This document shows, piece after piece, positions 1 through 7,958 of a DNA stretch of 64,000 nt. The first letter of the stretch is position 1; every line of letters starts with the position of its first letter. The stretch is from SHZI01 sp964417725 (GTDB taxonomy: Bacteria; Pseudomonadota; Gammaproteobacteria; Steroidobacterales; GCA-2729495), in the NCBI GenBank assembly GCA_964417725.1, contig CAYQIV010000005.1, forward strand, positions 70,335-134,334, written 5' to 3'. The notes beneath the pieces were generated by a model that saw nothing but the letters and a program-made list of their open reading frames with translations, made no database searches and was not told the DNA's origin. The position numbers and the translations under genes were made by a program.

Positions 1-1
1 C

Positions 2-34
2 TCGATCGCTGCGGAACGCACACGCAAGGTGTGA
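2..34 (+). other. possible 3' end of an upstream coding sequence
   Basis: The first bases can be read as ten codons ending in TGA at 32-34, which would be the tail of a gene lying mostly outside the window. In many gammaproteobacteria pdxA precedes rsmA, so that is one candidate, but ten residues are too few to identify anything. No other gene is visible before 132. Confidence 0.2.
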
Positions 35-131
35 GGCGCGGTGGCTGCGATGATCCGGCATCCGCGCGGGCGCATGCCTGCCCGCTGCCGCATAATCACC
101 CGGGTTCCATGCAGCAGACCAGGGCATCGCC

Positions 132-938
132 TTGAATCACGCCCCCAGAAAACGCTTCGGTCAGCATTTTCTCCATGACCGGCAGATCATCGCGCGGCTG
201 CTCGCCGCGATCGATGTGCGCGGCGACGACCACGTCGTCGAGATCGGCCCCGGCGAAGGCGTGCTGACGACCGGGCTCGCGGCGCGGGCGCGGCGCGTCG
301 ACGTCGTCGAGATCGACCGCGACCTCGCCGCGGCATTGCCGGCGCGCGTGCCGACGACATCGCTCCACATCCACGTCGCCGACGCGCTGCGCTTCGACTT
401 CGCCACCCTCGCCGAAGGCCCCGGCAGCCTGCGGCTGGTCGGCAACCTGCCCTACAACATCTCGACGCCGCTGCTGTTTCACCTGTTCGGCCACGTCGGC
501 CTCATCCGCGACATGCACGTGATGCTGCAGAAGGAAGTCGTCGAGCGCATGGCAGCAGCACCCGGCAGCCGCGACTACGGGCGGCTGAGCGTCACGCTGG
601 CGGCACGCTGCAGCGTCGAGCGCCTGTTCTGCATCGGTCCGGGCGCCTTTCGCCCGGCGCCACGCGTCGATTCGGCGGTGGCCCGCCTGCTGCCCCGCCC
701 GCCGCCGGCGCCGGGCATCGACTGCCTGCGCACCTTCGACGAGGTCGTCACCCGCGCCTTCGGCCAGCGGCGCAAGCGCCTCGGCAACGCGCTCAAGGGC
801 CTCATCGATGCCACCGCCTTCGCGGCAGCCGATGTCGACCCCGGCCTGCGCGCCGAGCAACTCGACCTGCCGGCTTTCATGCGGCTGGCCAACCACGTGG
901 CGCAGCGCGACGGCGGCGCTTATGGCAAGCCCGGCTGA
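132..938 (+). CDS. rsmA: 16S rRNA (adenine(1518)-N(6)/adenine(1519)-N(6))-dimethyltransferase RsmA (KsgA)
   Basis: Cytoplasmic methyltransferase that dimethylates two adjacent adenines in the 3' terminal hairpin of 16S rRNA during 30S maturation, using S-adenosylmethionine. The 268 residues match the usual family length. The N-terminus has the KRFGQHFL signature. SAM motif I (EIGPGEG) is at residues 37-43 and the catalytic NLPYNIS motif at 105-111. The C-terminal small domain carries the FRPAPRVDSAV motif. The start is a TTG at 132, because the upstream ATG at 109 is out of frame and the protein begins exactly where the family begins. apaG follows 34 bases after the stop, the order seen in enterobacteria and many other gammaproteobacteria. 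Confidence 0.97.
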   Translation: MNHAPRKRFGQHFLHDRQIIARLLAAIDVRGDDHVVEIGPGEGVLTTGLAARARRVDVVEIDRDLAAALPARVPTTSLHIHVADALRFDFATLAEGPGSLRLVGNLPYNISTPLLFHLFGHVGLIRDMHVMLQKEVVERMAAAPGSRDYGRLSVTLAARCSVERLFCIGPGAFRPAPRVDSAVARLLPRPPPAPGIDCLRTFDEVVTRAFGQRRKRLGNALKGLIDATAFAAADVDPGLRAEQLDLPAFMRLANHVAQRDGGAYGKPG

Positions 939-972
939 GCGGCAGCCCCGGCCGACGGGGTAGAATCCCCCC

Positions 973-1362
973 ATGGCCACGCACCACACCGATACCCACA
1001 CCTTCGAGATCATCGTCGAGACGCTCTACCTCCCGACGCAGTCCGAGCCGGAAAACCAGCGCTACGTCTTCGCCTACACGGTGACGATCCGCAACGCCGG
1101 CCGGGTGCCGGCCCAGCTCGTCAACCGCCGCTGGGTCATCACCGATGCCAACGGCAAGGTGCAGGAGGTCGAGGGCGACGGCGTCGTCGGCGAACAGCCG
1201 CGCATCGGCCCCGGCGAGGCACACCGCTATTCCAGCGGTGCGGTCATCGAAACACCGGTCGGCACCATGGAAGGCAGCTACGGCATGGTCACGGACGACG
1301 GCGCAAGTTTTCGTGCCCCGATCCCGGTGTTCCGCCTCGCGGTGCCCGGGGTACTGCACTGA
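973..1362 (+). CDS. apaG: ApaG domain protein
   Basis: ApaG is a single fibronectin-III-like beta-sandwich protein. In enteric bacteria it is linked genetically to cobalt resistance and magnesium efflux (CorD), but its biochemical role is not settled. The 129 residues match the usual 125-130. The family pattern is clear: an N-terminal strand region with the YVFAYTVTIRN stretch, NRRWVITD in the middle, the VGEQPRIGPGE turn, and the YSSGAVIETPVGTMEGSY segment at the C-terminal side. It sits between rsmA and apaH, the conserved order, and is probably cotranscribed with both. Confidence 0.95.
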   Translation: MATHHTDTHTFEIIVETLYLPTQSEPENQRYVFAYTVTIRNAGRVPAQLVNRRWVITDANGKVQEVEGDGVVGEQPRIGPGEAHRYSSGAVIETPVGTMEGSYGMVTDDGASFRAPIPVFRLAVPGVLH

Positions 1363-1436
1363 TGCAGCGGTCGGTCGGCGGCCCGCAATCGGGCACCGCG
1401 GGTCCGGGCGACTGACCGGCACGGCCGTCGCGCGGC

Positions 1437-2246
1437 ATGGCGATCTACGCGATCGGCGACGTCCAGGGCTGTCACGCGGCGCTGTCGCGCCTGCTCGAAC
1501 GCCTGCGCTTCGACCCGGCATGCGACGAGGCCTGGTTCGTCGGCGACCTCGTCAACCGCGGTCCCGACTCGCTCGGCGTGCTGCGCCTCGTCCACGGCCT
1601 CGGCGACCGTGCGCGTGTTGTGCTCGGCAACCACGACCTGCACCTCATCGCGCTGGCCCACGGCAACCCGGCACGGGCCGGCGATCGCGGCCTTGCGCAG
1701 GTGCTCGAGGCGGACGATGGCCCGGCACTCGTCGACTGGCTGCGGCGCCAGCCGCTGGCGCACTATCAGCCGCAGATCAACACGCTGATGGTCCACGCTG
1801 GCGTGCCGCCGGCGTGGGACCCGTTGCAGACGGTGAAGCGGGCCCGCGAGGCCGGCGCGGTGCTGGGCGGCCCGGGCTGTGCCGCCTTCATGCATGACAT
1901 CTACGGCGACAAGCCCGCGCGCTGGCGCGAAGACCTCGGCGGCCACGACCGCGTGCGCTACATCGTCAACGCGCTGACCCGCATCCGCTTCGTGCGCACC
2001 GATGGTCGCCTCGACCTCGCTGCCAAGGGCCCTCCCGGCAGTACCGGCAACGGCCTGACGCCGTGGTTCGAGGTGCCGGCCCGCGCCAGCCACAGCGTGC
2101 GCATCGTCTTCGGCCACTGGTCGGCACTCGGCCTGTGCCGGCGCGAGAACCTGCTCGGCCTCGACACCGGCTGCGTGTGGGGCGGCCGCCTGACCGCCGC
2201 CCGACTCGACGGCCCGACGCAGATCACCAGCGTGCCCGGCATCTGA
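1437..2246 (+). CDS. apaH: bis(5'-nucleosyl)-tetraphosphatase, symmetrical (ApaH)
   Basis: Metal-dependent phosphoesterase that splits diadenosine tetraphosphate (Ap4A) into two ADP. It also removes Np4A caps from RNA 5' ends in enteric bacteria. The protein has 269 residues, as expected. The calcineurin-like metal-binding motifs are present: GDVQGC at residues 7-12, GDLVNRGPDS at 36-45 and GNHD at 64-67, with later histidines in VHAG and in FGHWSALG. The ATG at 1437 gives a protein starting MAIYAIGDVQ, which aligns with the family start. It closes the rsmA-apaG-apaH group. A 419-base stretch without a gene follows. Confidence 0.95.
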   Translation: MAIYAIGDVQGCHAALSRLLERLRFDPACDEAWFVGDLVNRGPDSLGVLRLVHGLGDRARVVLGNHDLHLIALAHGNPARAGDRGLAQVLEADDGPALVDWLRRQPLAHYQPQINTLMVHAGVPPAWDPLQTVKRAREAGAVLGGPGCAAFMHDIYGDKPARWREDLGGHDRVRYIVNALTRIRFVRTDGRLDLAAKGPPGSTGNGLTPWFEVPARASHSVRIVFGHWSALGLCRRENLLGLDTGCVWGGRLTAARLDGPTQITSVPGI

Positions 2247-2665
2247 GAAGGTGCCCGGACGCCCCGCCAGGCCTGGCTCCGGGCGCGCATGCACGCCCCG
2301 CCTGACGGCCGGGCGTGCAGCCGGACGACCCCTGCACGCCGAATGACGGCCCGAGGACAAGCGCAGGCCGGTCAGGCGTCCACAGCGGCATCTGCGGGCC
2401 AGCTGTACGGCGTTTCGCGCCTCCCGCACGGCCCGCCGTATCGAAAAACAGAAACGCCGCGTACGCGATCATCACGCTGTCTCGGCGCATCGGCGCTGCA
2501 CGCCGCGCGCATCCGCCGGTTTGAAATACCCGACACGATGGGGGATCCTGCCGCGGTTTTCCTTCAGGAGCACGCCTGCATGCGTTGACCACCCGGCGTC
2601 TTGCGGACCCGTCCGATACCATGCCTGCCCCGACCGACAACGTGCCTGCCGGCTGACCACCGCCC
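2247..2665. other. intergenic stretch with no recognised gene
   Basis: This GC-rich stretch separates apaH from the transporter operon. Short open frames occur on both strands but none has a plausible start site or recognisable protein features, and they look like chance frames in GC-rich DNA. The promoter of the downstream operon is expected here, but I could not find a convincing -35/-10 pair. Confidence 0.5.
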
Positions 2666-3154
2666 GTGTGCACCCTGTTCCGCCCAGCCGGACCCGCCTT
2701 GCGGGCCGCCCCCGCCCTGACGCTCGCGGCATGGCTGATCGCCGGCACCCCGGTCATGACGGTCGCCGCAGCGGCCGACCGCGACGCCCCGCCCGCCCTC
2801 ACCCTGCACAGCGACAGCACGCGCGCCACCGCCGGCTACTTCCGCCTTCACTGGTCAGCCGGACCGTCCATCGTCGAACTCGAGGAAGCCACCGACCCGT
2901 CGTTCCATGACGGTCGCCGCATCTACCGTGGCAGCGACCGCGCGCGGCTGGTCTCCGGAAAGCCCGATGGTTGGTACTACTACCGCATCCGTGCCACGCG
3001 CGGCGACGCGCAGGGCGCGTGGAGCGCACCCGTCGGTGTCGAGGTCGAACACCACCCGCGGGGGCGTGCCCTGCTGTTCTTCGCCCTCGGTGCGGCGGTG
3101 TTCTGCGCCACAGTCGGGCTGATCCTCGCCGGCCAACGGATCGCCGGCCGTTGA
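2666..3154 (+). CDS. exported single-pass membrane protein with a fibronectin-III-like domain
   Basis: The 162-residue protein has an N-terminal hydrophobic signal segment (about residues 12-36, ending near AAAAADRD). A compact extracytoplasmic domain (about 40-130) contains WSAGPSIVELEEATDP and WYYYRIRATR, typical of fibronectin-III strands. One C-terminal membrane segment (about 134-156) is followed by a short basic tail. The start is a GTG at 2666. Its TGA stop overlaps the TTG start of the symporter gene, so the two are probably translationally coupled. A periplasmic ligand-binding or assembly partner for the transporter is a reasonable guess, but nothing in the sequence proves it. Confidence 0.75.
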   Translation: MCTLFRPAGPALRAAPALTLAAWLIAGTPVMTVAAAADRDAPPALTLHSDSTRATAGYFRLHWSAGPSIVELEEATDPSFHDGRRIYRGSDRARLVSGKPDGWYYYRIRATRGDAQGAWSAPVGVEVEHHPRGRALLFFALGAAVFCATVGLILAGQRIAGR

Positions 3155-4602
3155 ACGCCGTCGGCGATGCAGTCCTCGATGCCCGGCTCGGCTGGGCGAT
3201 CCTCGCCGGGTTCAGCCTGCTGTGGGTCGCGCTCGGCTGGTACTGGGGGCGACACGCCGCGGACCTCGATGCCTACGCCTTCGCCGGCCGGCGCGTCGGC
3301 CTCGCCCTCGGCACCGCCACGGCGATGGCGACGTGGGTCACGAGCAACACCACGATGGCCGCCCCGCAAGTGGCGTTGCAGATGGGTGCCTGGGGCATGT
3401 TCGGCTATTCGCTCGGCGCCGTCGGCCTGCTGCTGTTCGCCCCGCTCGCGCGGCGTATCCGCGCGCTGATGCCCCACGGCTACACCAGCGGCGACTTCAT
3501 CCGCCTGCGCTACGGCACACTTGCATGGCGCGTGTTTCTGGCCATCTCGCTGTTCTACAGCCTCGGCTGGCTCGTCAGCATGGGCATGGCCGGCGGCATC
3601 CTCATCCATGCGCTGACCGGAATCCCCTACCACTACGGCATGACCGTCATCCTGCTGATCTGCGTCGGCTACACGCTGCTCGGCGGTTTCCGCGCGGTGA
3701 TCGGCACGGACTTCATCCAGGCGCTGGTGATCCTCGCCGGGGTCATCGTCATCGCGGTGCTGGCCATCCAGGACATCGGCATCGCGCGCATGCACGAAGC
3801 CGTGACAGCCGAGCGACCCGAGCTGCTCAACCTGTGGTTCCCCGCCGCGATCATGTTCCTGTTCAACAACGTGCTGTTCGGCATGGGCGAGGTCTATCAC
3901 TCCAATGTCTGGTGGAGCCGGGCCTTTGCCCTGCGCGAGGGCGTGGGCTTTCGCGCCTGCGTGCTGGCCGGCTGCCTGTGGGCGCCCATCCCCATCGTCG
4001 CCGGCTTCGTTGCGCTGGCCGCACCGGCGCTGTCGGTCAACGTGCCCGCCGCCGACATGGTCGGGCCGCTGGTGGCCGTCGAACTGCTCGGCACCACCGG
4101 TGCGGTGCTGGTGCTGGTGATGGTCTTTGCCGCGCTGTCCTCGAGCCTCGACTCGCTGCTCGCCGCCACCGGCATCCTCGTCGTCGAGGACATCTGGCGC
4201 CGCCACCTGCGGCCGCATGCCGATGCGGCAGAACTGCGTCGCGTCATGCCGCGCGTGATCGTCGCGCTGGGCGTCATCACCTGGCTGCTGTGCGTGCCAC
4301 GCCTGACGACGCTGGCCGAACTGCTGTTCTTCACCGGCGCATTCGTCGCCAGCACCATCTGGCCGATCGCTGCGGGGTTGTTCTGGCGACGGGCCGGCAG
4401 CGCTGGTGCCACGAGCGGCATGGTCATCGGCAGCCTCGCCGGGCTTGCCGGCTACTTCCTCGTCGGCTTCTACGTGGCGGCCCTGCTCGGCGCCGCGGCC
4501 TCGATGTGCTGCGTGCTGTACGGCGCCTGGCGCGCACCGGCCGATTTCGACTGGCAACGGTTGCGGGAAGCCCCGCGCCACACGGGAGTGCCATCCGCAT
4601 GA
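3151..4602 (+). CDS. sodium:solute symporter family (SSS) transporter
   Basis: Inner-membrane secondary transporter of the SSS family, which couples sodium entry to uptake of sugars, amino acids, urea or similar solutes. The 483 residues contain about 13 hydrophobic segments. The SSS pattern is visible in TSNTTMAAPQVALQMG near the N-terminus, GGFRAVIGTDFIQ in the middle and AALSSSLDSLLAATG in the second half, the last resembling the conserved sodium-site helix. The TTG at 3151 overlaps the preceding stop and places the first membrane helix about ten residues in. The substrate cannot be read from sequence. The neighbours, a carbamoyltransferase and an AsnB-type enzyme, suggest an amino acid or ureido compound. 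Confidence 0.88.
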   Translation: MNAVGDAVLDARLGWAILAGFSLLWVALGWYWGRHAADLDAYAFAGRRVGLALGTATAMATWVTSNTTMAAPQVALQMGAWGMFGYSLGAVGLLLFAPLARRIRALMPHGYTSGDFIRLRYGTLAWRVFLAISLFYSLGWLVSMGMAGGILIHALTGIPYHYGMTVILLICVGYTLLGGFRAVIGTDFIQALVILAGVIVIAVLAIQDIGIARMHEAVTAERPELLNLWFPAAIMFLFNNVLFGMGEVYHSNVWWSRAFALREGVGFRACVLAGCLWAPIPIVAGFVALAAPALSVNVPAADMVGPLVAVELLGTTGAVLVLVMVFAALSSSLDSLLAATGILVVEDIWRRHLRPHADAAELRRVMPRVIVALGVITWLLCVPRLTTLAELLFFTGAFVASTIWPIAAGLFWRRAGSAGATSGMVIGSLAGLAGYFLVGFYVAALLGAAASMCCVLYGAWRAPADFDWQRLREAPRHTGVPSA

Positions 4603-4721
4603 TCCTGCCCGAAGCGGCCCTCGCCGCGCTGATTTACGGGGCACTCGGCCTGACCTGCCTGGCCCCGGTACTGCTCATGGTCCTGCTGTGGCGGGACTGG
4701 CGGAGGAACCGGCTATGGTGA
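4599..4721 (+). CDS. 40-residue single-pass membrane protein
   Basis: A small frame beginning at ATG 4599 overlaps the symporter stop in an ATGA arrangement. Its own stop overlaps the start of the carbamoyltransferase gene. The product is one hydrophobic helix (about residues 6-30, rich in Ala and Leu) followed by a basic tail (WRDWRRNRLW), giving a predicted cytoplasmic C-terminus. The double overlap with genes on both sides is good evidence of real translation. Short single-helix proteins next to transporters often act as accessory subunits; that role here is inference. Confidence 0.7.
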   Translation: MILPEAALAALIYGALGLTCLAPVLLMVLLWRDWRRNRLW

Positions 4722-5773
4722 ACGCGCTGCACCCACGGCTCACGGCGCCCGTGGCGGAGAAGGTCCTCGACACGCAGGGCTTCGACCGTCCGCGGGCATT
4801 GCTCGAGCGCATCGGGGAAGACCTCACACCGCTGCTCGACCTGGCGCTGCGTCCGGTGATTTCGGCCCGGCAGTTCAGCCGCGCCCAGCTCATCCAGCTG
4901 GGCCGGCTCGCCGCACGCTTCGAGACCCAGCCACAGCTCATGTCGCGCCCGCTGACGGGCAAGATCCTCGTCAGCGCGTTCTACGAGCCGAGCACACGCA
5001 CGCGCCTGTCCTTCGAAAGTGCCTGGCACCGGCTCGGTGGCGACGTGATGTCGATCACCGACCCGGCCTCGACGGGCATCGCCAAGGGCGAATCCCTGCA
5101 CGACATCGGCGAGATGCTCAATCATTACGCCGACCTCGTGGTCCTGCGCAGCAGCGAGGCAGGCGATGTCTACGACATGCTCGAAAGCCTCAGCATCCCC
5201 ATCGTCAACGGCGGCAACGGCCTCGACGAACACCCGACCCAGGCGCTGGCCGACATCTACGCACTGCTCAAGTGGCGGCCGGCGCTGTGCGACGCCGCCG
5301 TCGACCCCGGCCAGCGGATCCGCTTCTGCATCGTCGGCGTGCCGGGACGGATGCGCACCATCCGCAGCCTGCTCATCCTGCTGTCATTGTTCGCACCGGC
5401 GGTGCAGGAAGTGGTGGTCGTCGCCGAGGAAGACGACCCGTTCGCCAGCGGCCAGCGCGAGGACCTCGCCGCCGCGGGCCTGCGGATCCGCACCACCCGC
5501 GACCTCACCGACGGGCTCGCCGAGGCGCATGTCATCTACATCAACGCGGTGGCCTGGGTCGGCAACGACTTCGAGGCCCATGGTGCGAACTACCGCCTCG
5601 ACCCGGCGTCGCCCCTGCGGCCGGACGCCATCATCCTGCACCCGCTGTCGCGTGGCAGCGAACTGTCGCCGGCGCTCGATGGCAGCGCACACAACTGGTA
5701 CTTCGCCCAGGCGCGCGGCGCCGTGTTCATGCGCATGGCACTCCTGACCACCCTGCTCAAGTACTTCGCCTGA
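4715..5773 (+). CDS. aspartate/ornithine carbamoyltransferase family protein, divergent
   Basis: Family members transfer the carbamoyl group of carbamoyl phosphate to an amine. The phosphate-binding motif STRTR is at residues 93-97, KGESLHD (80s-loop lysine) at 124-130 and HPTQ at 173-176. All three favour the aspartate branch. Several normally conserved positions differ. The histidine after Arg145 is replaced by serine (RSS). The usual HPLPR is HPLSRGSE at 309-316. The second-domain RTxHS region reads RTIRS. The protein is 352 residues, about 40 longer than PyrB, because of an N-terminal extension of about 45 residues. It overlaps the preceding small gene and lies just before an AsnB-type gene, not with pyrimidine genes. 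I therefore doubt it is housekeeping PyrB; it may carbamoylate another amine. Confidence 0.85.
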   Translation: MVNALHPRLTAPVAEKVLDTQGFDRPRALLERIGEDLTPLLDLALRPVISARQFSRAQLIQLGRLAARFETQPQLMSRPLTGKILVSAFYEPSTRTRLSFESAWHRLGGDVMSITDPASTGIAKGESLHDIGEMLNHYADLVVLRSSEAGDVYDMLESLSIPIVNGGNGLDEHPTQALADIYALLKWRPALCDAAVDPGQRIRFCIVGVPGRMRTIRSLLILLSLFAPAVQEVVVVAEEDDPFASGQREDLAAAGLRIRTTRDLTDGLAEAHVIYINAVAWVGNDFEAHGANYRLDPASPLRPDAIILHPLSRGSELSPALDGSAHNWYFAQARGAVFMRMALLTTLLKYFA

Positions 5774-5790
5774 CAGAGGACCCCGAACCG

Positions 5791-7800
5791 ATGTGCGGAA
5801 TCGCCGGATTCATCCACGCCGACCGAAACCAGCCGGTGGACGCCGAGATCCTCGTCTCGATGGCGGCCATCCAGCACCACCGGGGTCCCGACGGCTTCGG
5901 CTGGCGGGCCGGGGCGGGCGTCGGACTGAGCCACGCGCGGCTGTCGATCATCGACCTCGAGGCCGAACGGGGGCGGCAGCCGTTCCTGTCCGGCGACGGC
6001 CGGCTGCTCCTGGCCAAGAACGGCGAACTCTACGACTACCAGCGGATTCGTGCCGGGCTGAGCGCCGCCGGGGCGCGTTTCGCCACCAAGAGCGACTCCG
6101 AGATCATCCTGCACCTCTATCCACGGCTGGGCCTAGCCGGAATGCTGGAGCAGCTGCGCGGCGAGTTCGCCTTCGCGCTCCACGACCGCGACGAGGACAC
6201 CCTGTGGCTGGTGCGCGACCGCTTCGGCATCAAGCCGCTCTACTACGCGGAATATGCCGACGGCCTGGCTTTCGGTTCGGAAATCAAGGTGCTGTTCGCC
6301 CACCCCGAGGTGCGCCGGGCCTTCGACTCGCGCGGGCTGTTCCACCAACTCATGCAGACCATGGTGCCCGGCACGACGGCCTTCGAGGGCGTCCACCAGG
6401 TGCCACCCGGCCACGCGATCGGCATCCGACGCCGTGACGGCCGGCTGCAGGTCCGCCAGCAGCGCTACTGGGACATGACCTTCCCCGTGGCGGGCGAGCA
6501 CCAGCCCGTGCATCGCGAGGCTTCGATGATCGAAGGCGTGCGCGAGCGGCTGGTCGAAGCCGTCAGCCTGCGCCTGGAAGCCGATGTGCCCGTGGGTTGC
6601 TACCTGTCCGGCGGCATCGACTCGTGTTCCATCCTCGGCCTCGCCGCGGCGCTGCGCCAGGATCCGGTCAAGGCCTTCACCATCGGCTTCGACAGCGCCG
6701 CCTACGACGAGACACCGATCGCCGCCGGGATGGCCGCGGCCACCGGCGCCGGGCAGATCGTCCTGCGCCTCGATGCCGGCACGCTCTACGACGCCTTTGC
6801 CGAGACGATCTGGCACACCGAGCGCACGGTCTACAACACGCTGGCGGTGGCCAAGTTCCTGATGAGCCGCCGGGTGCGGGAAAGCGGCTACAAGGTGGTC
6901 CTCACGGGCGAAGGTTCCGACGAGCTGTTCGGCGGTTACCCGGCTTTCCGCCAGGACATGTACCTGCACGGCCTCGACGAACTGCCCGCCGCCGAACGCC
7001 AGGCCATGGAAGCGGCGCTGGCCACGCGCAATGCCCGGTTCAGCGGTGCGATGCTCGCCGAAACGGCGGTCACCAGCCCGGCGCTGGATGCGGTGGTCGG
7101 ATTCACGCCGGCCTGCCTGCAGCCGTGGCTGGCCAGCGCGACCCGGGTGCCCGCGCTGCTCGATGGCGACCGGCGCGCCGCACTGCGCGACCACGATCCC
7201 GGTGCGGCCATTGCCGCCGCGCTCGACCCGACCGCGCTGCAGGGCCGCCACCCGCTCGACAAGGCGCAGTACGTGTGGATCAAGACCATGCTCGAGGGGC
7301 AGATCCTCACCTGGGGTGGCGACCGCGTCGACATGGCCCATTCGATGGAGGCCCGGCCGCCGTTCCTCGACCACCCCCTCGCCGCCTACGCCGCCACCCT
7401 GCCGCCGACATTGCGCATCCGTGGCCAGACGGATAAATACGTGCTTCGCGAGGCGATGAAGGGCCTGCTGCCGGAACGGCTCTACCGCCGGGAGAAATTC
7501 GCGTTCATGGCGCCGCCCGCCCATACCGATCCGCGGAAGGTCGCCGCGCTCCAGGCACTCGCCGCCGAGTACCTCGGCCCGACCGCCATCGACGCGGCCG
7601 GGCTGCTCGACCGGCAAGGCGTCGCGGCGGTGCTCGCCCTGCACGAGGCCGCCGACACCTCCGGGGCAACCCGCAACCAGATCGACGCGATCATCAATCA
7701 CCTGCTCGGCGTGCAGATCCTCCACGAGCGGTTGATCGCCGCCGACGTGCCCGCACTCGCGCAGCAGCAGGCCCATGCGCTGGGCTGGAGCGCGGGATGA
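5791..7800 (+). CDS. asparagine synthase (glutamine-hydrolysing) family protein, AsnB type
   Basis: Two-domain amidotransferase. The N-terminal class II glutaminase releases ammonia from glutamine, and the C-terminal ATP-pyrophosphatase domain adenylates a carboxylate and forms an amide. The start ATG at 5791 is fixed by the catalytic Cys2 (MCGIAGF). The glutaminase carries HRGPDG and the oxyanion-forming NGE segment (KNGELYDY). The synthase domain carries the PP-loop YLSGGIDS and, later, TGEGSDELFGGY. At 669 residues it is longer than E. coli AsnB and similar to AsnB-like enzymes of specialised pathways. It begins 17 bases after the carbamoyltransferase stop, in the same operon. The amide acceptor may be aspartate or the carbamoylated product of its neighbour; sequence cannot decide. 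Confidence 0.9.
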   Translation: MCGIAGFIHADRNQPVDAEILVSMAAIQHHRGPDGFGWRAGAGVGLSHARLSIIDLEAERGRQPFLSGDGRLLLAKNGELYDYQRIRAGLSAAGARFATKSDSEIILHLYPRLGLAGMLEQLRGEFAFALHDRDEDTLWLVRDRFGIKPLYYAEYADGLAFGSEIKVLFAHPEVRRAFDSRGLFHQLMQTMVPGTTAFEGVHQVPPGHAIGIRRRDGRLQVRQQRYWDMTFPVAGEHQPVHREASMIEGVRERLVEAVSLRLEADVPVGCYLSGGIDSCSILGLAAALRQDPVKAFTIGFDSAAYDETPIAAGMAAATGAGQIVLRLDAGTLYDAFAETIWHTERTVYNTLAVAKFLMSRRVRESGYKVVLTGEGSDELFGGYPAFRQDMYLHGLDELPAAERQAMEAALATRNARFSGAMLAETAVTSPALDAVVGFTPACLQPWLASATRVPALLDGDRRAALRDHDPGAAIAAALDPTALQGRHPLDKAQYVWIKTMLEGQILTWGGDRVDMAHSMEARPPFLDHPLAAYAATLPPTLRIRGQTDKYVLREAMKGLLPERLYRREKFAFMAPPAHTDPRKVAALQALAAEYLGPTAIDAAGLLDRQGVAAVLALHEAADTSGATRNQIDAIINHLLGVQILHERLIAADVPALAQQQAHALGWSAG

Positions 7801-7958
7801 ACACGGCCGGCGCCGTGCTGGCGCGTGTGTGGGCGCACGACAGGGTGCAGCACCGCGGCGCGTGACGGGCGCGTCAGAAAAGGCCCTGCCGGTGGCCAGC
7901 GCCCGCCCGGGGCGTTTAGAATCAGTTCCCGCGAATCCGATTGCCCAGGGGGCCGGCC

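Noticed and set aside
3222..4598. Long open frame on the plus strand overlapping the symporter gene
   Set aside because: It is rich in Arg, His and Pro and has no membrane pattern. It is the shadow frame of GC-rich symporter codons. Only its last 41 codons, from ATG 4599, look real.
5272..5790. Upstream extension of the AsnB-type frame
   Set aside because: The glutaminase needs Cys2 at the exposed N-terminus, which fixes the start at 5791. The extension lies inside the carbamoyltransferase gene.
7797..7865. 22-residue frame starting ATGA over the stop of the AsnB-type gene
   Set aside because: Too short, with no recognisable features and no relatives I know; overlap alone is not enough.
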